Shown: positions 20,400 through 32,018, numbered from the stretch's first letter. The stretch is 64,000 bases of DNA from Termitomyces sp. T153 (GCA_018296165.2 JACKQL020000109.1:1-64000), one strand, 5' to 3'. The notes: generated by a model from the sequence alone, not told the origin. Translations and numbers: made by a program.

Positions 20400-22511
20400 A
20401 TCCCATCACCTGGTGTTTAAGGCAACTAACTACCTATGAAATGTCCCTGCTCACCACATACAATGCATACACTCTTTTTTTATCACTTCTTCTAGGTCTC
20501 CTTCAGTATGTCAATCCAGGGCCTATTTCAAATCTTGTTTGTGCATAGAGCCTTCTAGTTGTCAGCAAGGTCAAGAGCACTGTCAAGATCCTAGGAGTTG
20601 TTGGGGTTGGTGTCTAGAGGCTCCAGAGCTTTGTTAAAGTTGGCAGCAATGAATTGAGCAGGCAGGCAGGGTCCTGGGGGTCAGTTGGCACTGGAAGGTC
20701 CTTGTCCTGGAGGGAAGCAGAATGCAGGGTTAACAGGGGCTGCAGGAAGTGAGGGCTGAGTGCCATTGGTTGCTCCAGGTTTCTAGTTGAAGTTGCCAGA
20801 GATGTTCTAGTTAGTCCATAGTGTTGTGTTTTTGCTCCAGTCTTCTCAATAGTATTGATTGACCTGCGTAACAAGTGCCTTGTAACTGTTGTACATAGTT
20901 TGCTTGGGTGTGAGGCAGAGGATGTCTTTAATGCATTGAGGTAGGGCACAGTAGAGAGAAAATTGGAGGGTGTTGTAGTTCCATCTGGTTTTGTAGGCCT
21001 CTCATTCAAACCATACAATGAAAGTTGTGAAAAGTTTGTTGTTGTGCATTTGGAGATTGAAGAGGTTTTCCTCTGCTTCTGCTACAGTGTCAAATGCACC
21101 AAACCTACTAGAGAATTCCTGGGTAAAAGCAAGTCAGTTGGAGAGCACAGGGTTGTTGGAGTCAAACTGGAGCAGCACCATACAGTGGTTGAAGGTGATG
21201 CCCTATAAATATAAGGTAGCAAAAGCTACCTGTAGGCTCTCAAGCTGGAAAGTGATGGGCTTAGCTTGGAACATGGTAAGGGATTAAGTCAGGAAGATTC
21301 TCCATTTCTGAAAGTTGCAACTAGTGAAGAATTCAGATTGCTGAATGTCAAGCTTTTCCTCTTGGGCCAGTATATTGTGAGTATTATCCTAGGTGTTCTG
21401 GGTTTGAAGCAGGAGGCTAGCATTGTAGTAGTAATATTAATTGTTTCCATTGTTGCAATGAGAGGGAAAGTTGTCCATAGCTGAGCCCCATCTACCTAGA
21501 GGTCTGCTGTTGAGAGGTCCACCACCTGGGAGTTGGCCAACATTGCTCAGAGAGGGATCTGGAGCCCAGCAAGGGGGAGGGGGTCCTCTAGGTATCAGCA
21601 GTCCAAAATTGTTATTCTTAGTGGGTTGGTGGAGTAGTGAAATCTCAGAGAGGGACTTGGGGCCCAGCAAGGGAGAGAGAGTCCTCTAGGTATCAGCAGT
21701 CCAAAATTGTTATTCTCAGTGGGTTGGTGGAGTAGTGAAATTGGTTGGGGTCAAGGAGGATTGTTTGGGAAGGAGGCTGAGGTGCTCCAGGATGCATGAG
21801 TTAACACTGAAGAACTGGGGCATTCTGGCAGGGTGCATTCAGAGGAGCATTTTCATGGGGTGCAGAGGTTGAAGTGAGGAGGTCTGTCCCAAAGAGGACC
21901 TGAAATACTATTGCAAGGGGCAGGTTCTTCACCAGGGTTTCCAGGCTCATCAATGTAAGAGAGAGTTTGGTTGTTATTGTCAATATATGGAGAGGGCCTC
22001 TGGATATAAGGCTTAGAGGCAGTGGGTTGGTCCCAGGTGCAGAAGGCACTAGGAATGAAGTTTGCCCAGGGGCAAGCAGAGAGGGCCAAAGTGTGTGTGG
22101 TGGGTTGATCAAAGAGTTCTCCAGCAGGGTTGAGAGTTCTCAGAATGTTGGATGTGGCATTAAGCTCTTCTTGCTAGCAGGGAATGGGAGGTGGAGCTTT
22201 GCTTTGTACTCTGGTGGGTTCTTCTTGTTGTACATAGAAGGAGCAGGTGGAGTTTAAAGAGTCTTCAAATTGATAGGGGTCCAGGCTAGTGTGGCTTTCT
22301 TTGATCAGGGCATGGAGCTTGTTCTAGAAATTGGTGTCAATTCCCAAGGTGCCTTGCATAGTTTCAGAAAGAGTGCCTTGTAAGTAGCATTTGTGAAAGT
22401 TGAGGAGGCAGTCCACCCACACCTCCAGAGTTGCTAGGGTGTTGTAGTAACCCAGGCCAACAAGGAGGGTGCAAGCATGTCTTGCAAACTCTGCAGAGGA
22501 GAGGCAGAGGG
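20400..22511 (-). pseudogene. Relic of gag (C-terminal and middle) in copy 2
   Basis: The region aligns with gag of copy 1 from the zinc knuckle to the helical segment (SSAEFARHACTLLVGLGY at 22324-22527). The proline-rich linker is recognisable (WGSAMDNFPSH, 21437-21670) and contains a 98-bp tandem duplication. The in-frame TAG at 22174-22176 is shared with copy 1. The copia element cuts gag at 22511/22512. Confidence 0.82.
21546..21741. repeat. 98-bp tandem duplication in the gag linker of copy 2
   Basis: Two adjacent units both begin CTCAGAGAGGGA and end GGAGTAGTGAAAT (starts at 21546 and 21644). They differ at a handful of positions. Copy 1 has a single unit at 8420-8520, so the duplication is private to copy 2. 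Confidence 0.85.
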
Positions 22512-22798
22512 TGTTAATAAGAAACATTAGATAAACATCTCAGTGCAACTATGATATAATGGTAAGCAACTATATTGAATGTATCTACCTGTTAATAAAG
22601 AACATTAGATAAATGTCTAAGTAGAATAAGTATCAGTAGTAAGTAGAGGATGAAACATAAGCTATACACACCTCAGTGCAAACACAATATAATGGTAAGC
22701 AACTGAGGTGTGGTGGAATTGGAATGTGGATAAAATTGTAATGGATTAGTAATATATAATCATATAAGAAAAAAGAGGCTTAGAATCCTCTCTTAACA
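22512..22798 (-). repeat. 3' LTR of the copia element
   Basis: This LTR is 287 bp with ends TGTTAATA and CTTAACA. An internal repeat, ACATTAGATAAAC, recurs within the LTR. A short purine run (AGAGGGAG on the minus strand, 22799-22806) adjoins it as polypurine tract. It differs from the other LTR at roughly a dozen positions. Confidence 0.92.
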
Positions 22799-22954
22799 CT
22801 CCCTCTAGATTCACAGCCTAATAGATTAAGTTGATAGATAGACCATGCCCATATCATGTATAAGTTTTTCAAGTTGAAGTCAAGGTAAGGCTTTCATGAA
22901 TAAGTTGGCAACATTGTCCTCTGATAATATAGGTTTGACGCATATGTCCCTATG

Positions 22955-24202
22955 TCAAACAGCCTCACAAATCCAATGGACCTTGACATTGAGATGTTTC
23001 ACCTTGCTATGACCACTAGTGTTTTTCATAAGTGCCACAACCATATTGCTATTGCATCGAACAGTAATAGGTTGATCCACACAAATATCTACCTCTGATA
23101 ACCAAGAGAACATCCACATTGCTTGTTTCCTAGCCTCAAACACACCTACATACTCTGTCTGCCCTGTCAATATACTAACTATGTCCTGTGTCTTTGTCTT
23201 TCAGCTAACTGGTCCCTCAGCCATCAAGAAGACATATCCAGCTGATGATTTTATAGTATCTGGGTCATCAGCATATGATGAGTTCAAGAAACTATAAGGC
23301 TTAATCTCCTCACCTCAATGATACATAATTGCAAGTTCCTTGGTTGTTTTGAGGTATGCAATAACATTTTGGACAAGTCACCAGTGGATTGAGCAAGAGT
23401 CCTCAGTGTAATGCATTAGAATCATAATAGCAAAAGCAATGTTGGGACATATCTTGTTAGCTATGTAGTTCAGCATTCCTACAGCCTTACAATAGGGCTT
23501 ATCCTGCATGAAATACACATCCTTTAGCAGGATTGGTTTTGGTTGGGAGTCCAATAAGTTAATATCAGCAGGGAGTGGCGTGTATTTTAGTTTCACATCA
23601 GTCATTCCAAAGTTGGTAATGGCCTTCTTGATGAGCTGTTTCTGATGGATAGTGATACTTCCATTGTTTTCATCAATGATGAGGAATATACTGAGAACCT
23701 TGTTGAGTTTCCCCATGTCTATAATCTCATATTGACTTTCCAGTTCCTCCTTGGTTTTGTTCATCACTTTGTCAGACAATGTACTCATAAGGACATCATT
23801 TGTATATGTCGAAGATGGGATATATCTTCCATCTGGAGTCCACTTTATACAGATACAGATGTTGGCATGAGATTGACAATGTCATAGTTTCATGAAGGTC
23901 CCATTAAGCTCAAAGAACCAATTGTTTCTGCCATCCATTGTCCCATAAATTGTATAATTCATGTGTAGCATGGTGTTAGTCTTAGAAATCTTGTAATAGT
24001 CTTCAAACTCTTTGGGGATTCTGAGGTAGTTGTCTCTTTGAGGTTTCACATTGAGGTATGCACCAATAAAGTCAATGAGGTCAATCTTCAATTCTCGAGA
24101 CACAATGATGGATAGGAGTATTCTGACAAATTTGTACCTTATGACTGCAGCAAAGGATTCCTCATAGTGCTCCCCTAGCTTCTGTATAAAACCTTTTACC
24201 AC
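22955..24202 (-). pseudogene. Copia RT and RNase H relic
   Basis: RNase H is seen at 22955-23170 (TEYVGVFEARKQAMWMFSWL, VKHLNVKVHWI). The RT C-terminal half is at 23378-23788 (YEIIDMGKLNKVLSIFLII, KAITNFGMTDVKLKYTPLP, PYCKAVGMLNYIANK). The RT N-terminal half is at 23882-24202 (MVKGFIQKLGEHYEESFAAV, RIPKEFEDYY). The region between the halves, where the catalytic YVDD would lie, is broken by stops. Confidence 0.88.
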
Positions 24203-24449
24203 ACCTTGTACTCATCTCCTTAATAACATTCCATCTCCATCAACCTTTAAGTCAAAAACCCATTTTGTCTTAATAGTGCTGACCCCTTTTGGATGTGGCA
24301 CTGGTGTTATAACTGCTCTCTCATCCCATCTTGCTATTTCCTTCTCCATAGTTGGTCTCCATAAATGGCATCTTGCTGGATTGTTTGCTTGTCAAATGTA
24401 TTGGGGATGAATCAGTTCTGGAGTTCTGGAGATAGTCCTATGAATACAG

Positions 24450-25756
24450 TTATGAGTGCTTTGGAGGCATTAGTGAAATGATCGTCATCATCAGTGAAAT
24501 TGGTAAGTACTGATAAGTTTCCTTCCAGTTCAGTAAAAGTGTGATGTTCAGCAGTTTGTCCCACCTCTTTTTCATGCAAATCATGTTAACTTCCATGATG
24601 CTGGCCAATACATGATGCAAGGTTGGGATTTTCATGGAGCTGGTGGAGGTTCCAAGGTTGGCTGCTCAGTTATAGGGGTTACAGGAGTTGCAGGAGTTGG
24701 CAGTGGCTCAAGTATGGATGGTGTATAAGAGTCAATAGTGATCAAGTTGATTTGTTTGGAAACAGCTGGAGTTATTGAGAGCAGTGTGTCAATGAAGAAA
24801 TCATAGTTTTTGTCATCATTGTTGCTTTCAATACTGTACTCCCTCTCAGCTGTGAAGGAGCAGTGCCCAGTACCTTCTTCAAACTTTACATCCTGTGATC
24901 AAATAATCTTGCCAGTTTTGGGTATCAGGACTCAGTATGTTCCCTGGTCTTTGATGCTGATCAACCAACCCTTGATTGCACACTCTGCTAATTTACCTCC
25001 TCCTTGCTCCTTTGGTATATGCACATAAGCAATACACCCCCACACATGCAAGTGGCCCACATCCTAATGTTCTCCCATCCACTTCTCTTCTGGTATGACT
25101 CCAAAGTGGTGAGCTAACAGCAATCAATTCTTGACATATTTTGCAAAATCCCATGCCTAGGCCCACCACTTTGCAGGCAGGTTTGCATCAGTAAGCATTG
25201 CTTGTACTGCACTGTTTGTGACTCCAATCAACCTTTTGGCAGTGCCATTCAATACAGAAGAGTATAGGACAGTTGGATCAAATACCATCTTTTCTTCTCA
25301 AAAGTATTCCTTCCACAAGTTGCTGTGGAACTCAGGTGCATTATCAATTTGTATGAATACCATGAGCTAGCTAGTTATTCTTTCAGATTCTGTCTTATAT
25401 GTTTTTAAGGCATATAGTACCATCTCAGCAAGTCAATTCAGGAGAAAGAAGGTATGTCAATATGAGGATCCTTGATCATAGAACTTCATGGCATACAAGG
25501 CACCTCCTATGGACTTTACACAAGCTGGTCCCCAAAAATCAATATTGGTAGAGCATAGAACCATGCTTTCATGTGGTGAACCATCATATGGCTGTTTCTT
25601 CAGGTTCGCCACAATACAGTCTTCACACTGACCAGGTGTAGTTCCTTTCCTAATTAGCAGGCCATCTACAAGCTTGGTGGCTCCCTCAATCTGTAATGGG
25701 TTAAAATGGAAAAAATGCTGATGTCATGTCATGAGATCTACAGGGCTTTGGAGCAA
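24450..25756 (-). pseudogene. Copia integrase and linker relic
   Basis: This stretch between protease and RT has no long open frame. Its position and the copia order identify it as the decayed integrase core and the linker toward RT. I could not assign each catalytic residue. Confidence 0.6.
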
Positions 25757-26485
25757 TCATGCAGTCAATGCAACTAGTAAAGGTACTGTGAATGATCCCA
25801 ATATCAAGTACATTCCATTTTTCATTTCTTTCATGAAGACTTTGGCCTTATCAAAGAAGAACTGAACCTTGTGATCCCCAAACATGGTATGCCATCCAGC
25901 CAAGTCAAGCTTGCTTATAGAGATTAAATTTGCAGTTACATCAGGGGTGTGGAGCACATCTCTGAATACTAAAGTATGTTCCTTCCTCTGATGGATAACT
26001 CTAATCACTATGTTTCCCATCCCAAGAATTGTGAAGCTTGCACCCTCTTTTGAGGATTGGCCAGTCAGCTTTGTGATAGGCTTGTAGTCAACAAACACCT
26101 CATGACTTTTAAAAAAGTGAGTGGTACACTCTGAGTTGGCAAATGAGCAGGATTTACTTGGTGGTATTTCTCCAGCAGTCAGGGCAACATATTCAAAGGA
26201 TGGTGCATTGTTCTTGAATATTGAATCTGGGATCTCAATGATGCAAGCCACCAACACAAAGTGGCCACTAGGCACAATGCTTCCATCCATGGTTGCAGAT
26301 ATGAAATTGGCATCAGATAAGGATGCTGTGCATTTCCCCTTCCACCATGATGGGTACTGACCCTGTTTTCCACCTCCTTCTCTAAAACAATCTGGGTGAG
26401 TGTGGCCAGTTTTTCTGCAGTTGGAGCATGTCTTGTTAGAGTTTGGTCTTTGTTGACAAGTCATTGACTTGGGCTTGAAGTGCAT
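25757..26485 (-). pseudogene. Copia gag zinc knuckle and protease relic
   Basis: This 242-codon open stretch starts with a knuckle CSNCRKTGHTHPDC (CX2CX4HX4C). A copia-type protease region follows, ending in the usual LVFRDVLHTPDVTANLISIS segment. The catalytic DSG-type triplet reads NSE (FANSECTTHF), so the protease is probably inactive. The rest of gag lies toward 26830 and is broken. Confidence 0.85.
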
Positions 26486-26835
26486 GGATCATTGCTTCAA
26501 GCACCTTGATAGTGTTAATTAGAATTGCAGTGCCTGTGCCTGAAGATCCATATTGGTTTGTGATGCATTCACCATGAGTAGTTAGAGTCTGTATGACCCA
26601 GACAAGTTCAGTCTCTCTGTATAGAGTCAACACAATCGGGTCCTAAAATTCCAGAAAAGAATCAAGCAGTTCTTGTATCCCTTGCATTTTTGATCCTTGG
26701 GCAATTGGAAAGGTAGTAACATTGAGCTAGTGCCTGACATGGCAGAAGTGTATAAAAATTTTTCTTAAGTTGCAAGAGGTTTTGTGGTTGCTCTATTCTT
26801 TTTTTTTTATTAACCAAGAGAACAGGGCCTAAACC

Positions 26836-27122
26836 TGTTAATAAAGAACATTAGATAAACATCTCAGTGCAACCATGATATAATGGTAAGTGACTATATT
26901 GAATGTATCTACCTGTTAATCAAGAATATTAGATAAACATCTAAGTAGAATAAGTATCAGTAGTAAGTAGAGGATGAAACATAAGCTATACACACCTCAG
27001 TGCAACTATGATATAATAGTAAGTGACTGAGGTGTGGCAGAAATGGAATGTGGATCAAATTGTAATGGATTAGTAATATATAATCATATAAGGAAATAGA
27101 GGCTTAGAATCCTCTCTTAATA
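26836..27122 (-). repeat. 5' LTR of the copia element
   Basis: The LTR is 287 bp, TGTTAATA to CTTAATA (end base changed from CA to TA). The primer-binding site on the minus strand would start GGTTTAGGCCC just inside; I could not match it to a tRNA. Confidence 0.9.
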
Positions 27123-27590
27123 GAGGGAGTGAAGGACTCCATTGTGCTGCTGGATGTAGGCTTCAACTCATTGCTGTCTAAGGAAGGAGGAAACTTGAGC
27201 AGAGAATGGCAGTCAAGAGAGGAAATAATTATCTGGTTGTTCTGGAGGAGTTGGGGCTGCAACAGGAATGAGATAGGCATAGTAATGAGCAGGTGGGAGA
27301 TGGGTGGAGTTGAGTGGTGCTGGAGGTGCTCTAGAAAATTCTCTGAGATACATGCATGAATAGTTGCCATCAGCAGAGAATGTTGGAGAGTGGCACCAGC
27401 CCAGTGGTACTCCCTGACTGATCAAAGAGGTGTAGATGGCCTGGTTTGGATCTGAGGTCCAATGACAAGGAACATACTAATTTACAGATAGGCCTGAATA
27501 GAATGAGGCATAGTAATTTCTGAGCACCAGCCTACTGTAGGCATTAGTTGGGTAGCTAGTGTGGTTGAACACAGAGTTGTATGCAGACAT
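27123..27590 (-). pseudogene. Relic of gag N terminus in copy 2
   Basis: The start ATGTCTGCAT at 27590 matches the gag start of copy 1 at 9725. The stretch aligns with 9288-9725 (SQGVPLGWCHSPTFSADGN versus SQGIPPGWRRPPAFHADGN). It is separated from the rest of gag by the copia element. Confidence 0.85.
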
Positions 27591-27609
27591 TAAGAATGGG
27601 GTAAGGAGG

Positions 27610-27622
27610 AGTCTTAATATTA
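27610..27622 (-). other. Decayed self-priming primer site of copy 2
   Basis: On the minus strand TAATATTAAGACT abuts the 5' LTR start at 27623. It differs from the site in copy 1 by one C to T change. The LTR of this copy keeps AATATCAAGACT near 28204-28215. Confidence 0.7.
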
Positions 27623-29830
27623 TGTTAGGTTCCACTGATCATGAGGGCTCAGCTTGACTGAGCAAGTCCTTATTAGGTGGACATGATGTCCTGTGCTTAT
27701 AACTTAGCACTCTGGAATGGGGTCAGACTTCAGATACTTGTGAGGTGAAGCTAGGGGGAGCAGTCTGAGCAAGTCTGGGGTGGTCTGGGGAAGTCTAAGA
27801 CCAAGTATGTTAAGTGTTGGACTTGAGCAGGCATCAAGTACAAGTTCATAGGCAAATGTATGGACTGTGGGGCAAGTGGAGGCTTTGCAGGTGATGGGAG
27901 TGGAGCCAGAGTTTGATGGGGGATCAATCAAGAGTAATGAGTTCTGGAGCCAAGCATAGGGCAAGGTCCAGAGTTGACATACAAATGTTTGAAGAGTCAT
28001 AGCATAGGCATGAAGTTCATAATGACATCAGAGTTGAAAGGAACTTAGGAAAGATAAAGGAAACAGAGACAGACAAGGCAAGATGGAGTCAAAATAAGAT
28101 GGAACTGAGAAAAGGAATAAATTTGAGACAAAAAATAGAAAGCAAGAAGAGACTGAGAGATGTAACAAAAAAGGAACATGAGACACAGATAACCAAGTAA
28201 AGCAATATCAAGACTAACATAAAGGATACTACTCTATAGCTTATATACTAACTACTGGGACAACTCTGGGAGTAGTGAATCTGGCAGCAGAGTAATGTGC
28301 TCTTATGCCATCTAGTGCCATGCAAAAAACTTAAAGAGAGAACCTAACACTAGTCACTAGATAGGGTAGCTGGCAGTAGAAAGTTAATAATGAGGGCAAG
28401 TCAGTAACCATTCCAGAGAATGAGAGCTAATAGGTGTGGAGTAGAAAGAGTCACTATTGCTAGCTCAAATTGCTAGATGTTAACAAAAGGTCACTAGACA
28501 AAGAAAGGGGAAAATGATGAAAATGAAAGAGTCACTAAGAAGAGGGGGACTAAGCAGTGGAAGGGTGTTGGAGAAAAGGAGAAAAGGACAATAAAGAAGC
28601 TGGGAGGGGGATGAACACAAACTTGTCACTAGCCATAGTCACCAGTTTTGCTAAGTCAAAAATAACTCTAAGGGTACCTGTAGTTAGTACCACATGAAGT
28701 CAAAGTCAAGGTCAGCAAGACTGTCACTAAGTTGTTGTTGAGGACAAGCAAAAGAGCAAAATGAAATCTTAAGCTGGTAAGCTTAGAGAGAGAGGGGGAG
28801 GGGAAACAGTACTCTGTTCATTGTTTTTGGTCTCTATGTACAAACAGTATTTATACTGTTCATAAGTATAGTATACAAAAGGAAATAGTAGTTGCTGCCA
28901 GCAACAGCGTCTGCCAAAGTATTTAAGATGCATATGAGGTGTCAGTCTAGTAACCAAGTAAAAGTAAGCAAAGTCAATGTAAAGTCAATGTGATGTGTAA
29001 AAGTAATAAATCACAAGAAAAGAGCATGTCCAATGTCAATACCTGAAGTGTAGACACCATTCAAGTATGTTTGTAAGCTCAACAAGCAAAATGATAAGTA
29101 AGAAATTACACAACTGTCAACATGTCCATTTTTGTAAAGGAGGTGGTGTTGTCACTAGGAAAGTTGCTAGCAATCATCACTAAGAAAGGTCTTGACCTTG
29201 TCATTCTAGACCCAGAGTCCAGACTCCACATGATATGGCTTGGAATTGATAAGTCTTGTGGTCACTAAAATCCTGTGCAAAGGCTATGTTGTTCCAGACC
29301 TCAGGGCTAGGCCTCATATGGTTGAGTGTTGTGACTTGTGTTGTGTCAATATAGTCAGCTGCTGTCCAATCAGGAATGCCAAAAATGGTGCTCAGTGACA
29401 AATGAGTCTTATTAGGGGCTTGTTAGAGTCATGCAGAGCCAATGGGTGTCAGTTGTGATTAGTGGGTGGGCTGCAGTGATATACTGATGGGATCAGATGG
29501 GGATGCAGGCCATCTCAGAGTCATTGTGAGGTTTTGGAGTTGGTTGGGTAAATCAGAGTGACAAATTGGTGATGTGCACCAGCATCAGGAACAGTGGTGG
29601 AGGGGTTCCAGGAGTTCAGGAGGAGGAGAGGAAATTGCTGGGGCCTGCTGGGAACATGTCAGAGTTAGCCAGAGGGCTGTTGGGGGTTTGCCAGGGAAGT
29701 GTTGGAGTTAGCTGGAGTGGGCATCATGAGTCAATGAGGGTCAGGGGTGTTGAGGAGATGTTGGGGGGAGCTCTAGGAAGGCAAGAGTAGCTTGGAAAGA
29801 GGTTGGGGGTTCTGGGAGTGAGTCATGACA
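27623..29830 (-). repeat. 5' LTR of gypsy copy 2, interrupted by an insertion
   Basis: The LTR runs 27623 to about 28290 and resumes at about 29409-29830. Together this is about 1.09 kb. TATATAAGC-type promoter sequence is seen on the minus strand near 28240. Adjacent CACTG at 29831 is the target duplication. Confidence 0.87.
28291..29408. mobile_element. Unidentified ~1.1-kb repeat inserted in the copy 2 LTR
   Basis: The gypsy LTR breaks off after GGCAGCAG and resumes at GGGCTTGTTAG near 29413. The insert starts near TAATGTGCTC and ends near GTCTTATTAG. Its first 330 bp are an inverted copy of 10770-11085. No open frame of note is present except a 66-codon stretch at 29201-29401 without recognisable features. 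It may be a solo LTR of another family; exact ends and target duplication are unresolved. Confidence 0.65.
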
Positions 29831-30590
29831 CACTGTGCCCATTGCAGAAGGTGTATGTTAAAATTTTAATGTTCTGATTGTAATTTGTGGCAGTGAACTT
29901 CTTTTCTCAAAAGTTTGGCTTCTAGCTCCACAAATGAGTACATGCTTGTTTGACTTAAAAAATGTAACATTTCCATTATGGGTTTGCACAGTGTACAGTT
30001 CACACCTTGTAAGTCAAAACCAGTCAACTGGTCTAGTTTATGAAGTATGAAGTAAGGTGCTGCCTTACATAATTATGATATGAGTATTAAAAGGTAGCAT
30101 CACATGGATAACTAAATAAATATCATATGATTATGTTACTGAGGGGTAATGGGTGCTCCATTACATCTTTAGTAGAGTCTTATGTATATGTGATCTTAGA
30201 GGAGTCCTCAGCATTGGTATACTTAGGCCACTATCACTCTGGTGGGTGCATGGGTCAACATTGCCATACTTGGGCCACTTTCAAATAAAAATCTAAAATT
30301 ATTTTTAACTTCATTTTTACTTTTAGAAAGTTTACAGATATGTGCATTTGTTTCTTTAAATTTATTATTATTATATATATTTTTAAAAGTGTTTTATTGA
30401 TGGATTACTAAAAAAAATTGTATGAGTTATTTGCTTTATACTTAAGAGACTTGTTTCAGGAATTTATGAGTAATCCTGTAATTAAGATGTTATACAATTT
30501 AAACTTTATATCTTTTTAAATATAAATAAAATGAAATAAAAAATGAATACCAATTATATTAAGGAGTTTGATAGTAAAATTTTACTAAAC
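29831..30590. other. AT-rich, CG-poor stretch without genes
   Basis: The stretch contains TTA/TA-rich runs near 30360-30390 and a short imperfect direct repeat around 30215 and 30260 (ATACTTRGGCCACT). No open frame or recognisable domain was found. It is the outer edge of the repeat block. Confidence 0.6.
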
Positions 30591-30900
30591 TGGTGGGCAC
30601 GTGGGCCAAGAGCATGTTTTTGGAGGGGAGGAAAGGTTATCCATGCCTCTCGGGTGGTGTTTGGGGCATAATCGCCTTCCGGTGTGGTTCTCTGTTTCCT
30701 CATATTGGTGGGTTTTCCAAAAGGGGAAGCATACAAGAAAGTTCAGTTTTGGTATGGGGGGAGTTTTGGAGGAGCTCGTGCAGAGTTTATCCCTCAGGTT
30801 GTCTCCAGGGAGGAGGGGGCAAGTGATCAGCCTATTAGGCTCTTCTCTGTTAGAGGTATAGGGTAGGTGCGGGACCGGCGTGTTAGGCTCGGACGCTGCT
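30591..30900. other. Unassigned GC-richer stretch with overlapping open frames
   Basis: CG dinucleotides reappear from about 30600. Several frames are open on the plus strand (for example 30601-30861, 86 codons), but none has a recognisable domain. It could be a transposon fragment or a decayed gene end. I see no support for a gene. Confidence 0.4.
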
Positions 30901-31300
30901 TCCAGTGTTAGTTAGTGGAGCACATGGTGGTAACGGATTAAGCCCTGCCGGTCCGTAGCTCGTTCTATACATAGTATGATTACAAAAAAGCTGATTACTA
31001 ATGTAATCAGGAATAGAAATATAGAATTTGGTGAAGACTGATAAGATAATGCGATACTGATAGAGTTTCTTCCATTACAGTATAATGACATCTCTTCCAT
31101 CACGCTCTTCTATACAATCAGATACATGGTATAAATCACTTTCTCTCAATACATACTTCAATTCCAAGACAAGGGCATAGTATGTAGATCGTATTGAGAT
31201 ATATGTACAGAGGTGTAAGTAGTGATCCGACCTTATATAAATACAGAAGATGTACACAAGTCCGGGGAATAACAGGACAAAAGATATACCGCAACTGGTG

Positions 31301-32018
31301 TTAGACAATGACTAGACACGGACCTGCTTGGAGATCAACGAGGATATTCTCTCTGGGAGACAATTTCAGCGGCAGAGAAACCTTGAAGACTTATACTATA
31401 CCTTTTTCCGAGAGTAGTGTTCATCAATTGGTCACATACTTTAGCAGTGACTTGCGAGCTCTCTAAACCAGCAACTACAGCACACACAAAACAAAGGGGT
31501 GAACTCGATGGTGCCAAGCGATAGGTAGCAAGAACCTGACATAAAAATACAGTCAGTTTCGATTGGTATAAGACTCGGCAACTAAAATTACATACCCCCA
31601 AAGTACGAAGAGATCGTATCACGTTATGGATGAATGTTAGGAACCTGGTACGCAGTTCATGAAGGTCGTGTAAATCCAAGCCTGCCCAGAGCGATATTAG
31701 GACGAAGCTTATAAAAGAGCATCAAATATGTACATCTATCTGACGAGGAGCTCCATGTGGGAACAGCACAATGCAACTGGATATCGGTCTTTCCCAAGCG
31801 CATAATGGACCTGTGGAATGTCAGACAAGAATGAGACATCATAAAAAGGCGTGCTGACTGGGTGAATGGCTCTACTGAGTCCGACAGATTCGCCAACTAT
31901 ATCCATCAGAGAAGTGAGGGGTTGATTAGGCAAAGAGCTTATGTACCTCACAAAACGCTTTCGGCTGGAGTATGCCCTTCGACAAAGAGGGAATATCGGT
32001 GGGAAGGACGGACACCAT
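31301..32018 (-). CDS. Unrecognised 152-residue protein, six exons
   Basis: Exons on the minus strand are 32018-31947, 31896-31859, 31810-31734, 31681-31596, 31535-31402 and 31352-31301. Every junction is GT-AG, phases agree throughout, and most introns are about 48-60 nt. That makes a chance reading unlikely. The protein is cytosolic in appearance, without a signal peptide, and contains LHDLHELRTRFLTFIHNVIR and ends LVDLQAGPCLVIV. I cannot name a family. The ATG at 32018 is the first in frame after an upstream TAA. An additional upstream exon cannot be excluded. It is divergent from VPS13, with 580 bp between the two starts. Confidence 0.6.

Larger units (their letters stand above)
22512..27122 (-). 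mobile_element. Ty1/Copia retrotransposon inserted in gag of copy 2
   Basis: This 4.6-kb element has 287-bp LTRs (22512-22798 and 26836-27122) with TGTTA/TAACA ends and perfect GAGGG target duplications (22507-22511 and 27123-27127). Read on the minus strand, the order is gag zinc knuckle, protease, integrase, RT, RNase H. Integrase before RT is the copia order. Stops break every domain. It keeps a few CG dinucleotides but far fewer than the host genes. It is younger than copy 2, which it interrupts. Confidence 0.95.
11166..29830 (-). mobile_element. Ty3/Gypsy chromovirus copy 2, old and CpG-depleted, with nested insertions
   Basis: This is the same family and orientation as copy 1. The element starts TGTTAAGTT at 11166 and ends TCATGACA at 29830, flanked by CATTG (11161-11165) and CACTG (29831-29835), a 5-bp target duplication with one transition. 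The internal order (antisense relic, pol, gag, primer site) matches copy 1. Four later insertions split it: 11499-12627, 18779-19568, 22512-27122 and about 28291-29408. Almost every CG of copy 1 is TG or CA here. Pol lacks the segment with the catalytic YLDD, so the copy could not reverse-transcribe itself. Confidence 0.9.

Noticed and set aside
24810..25028. Plus-strand open frame within the copia element
   Set aside because: It is antisense to the decayed integrase and has no similarity to the accessory gene of the gypsy family.
30601..30861. Small gene of 86 codons
   Set aside because: Several frames are open at once, no domain or splice pattern is seen, and it lies at the repeat-block edge.
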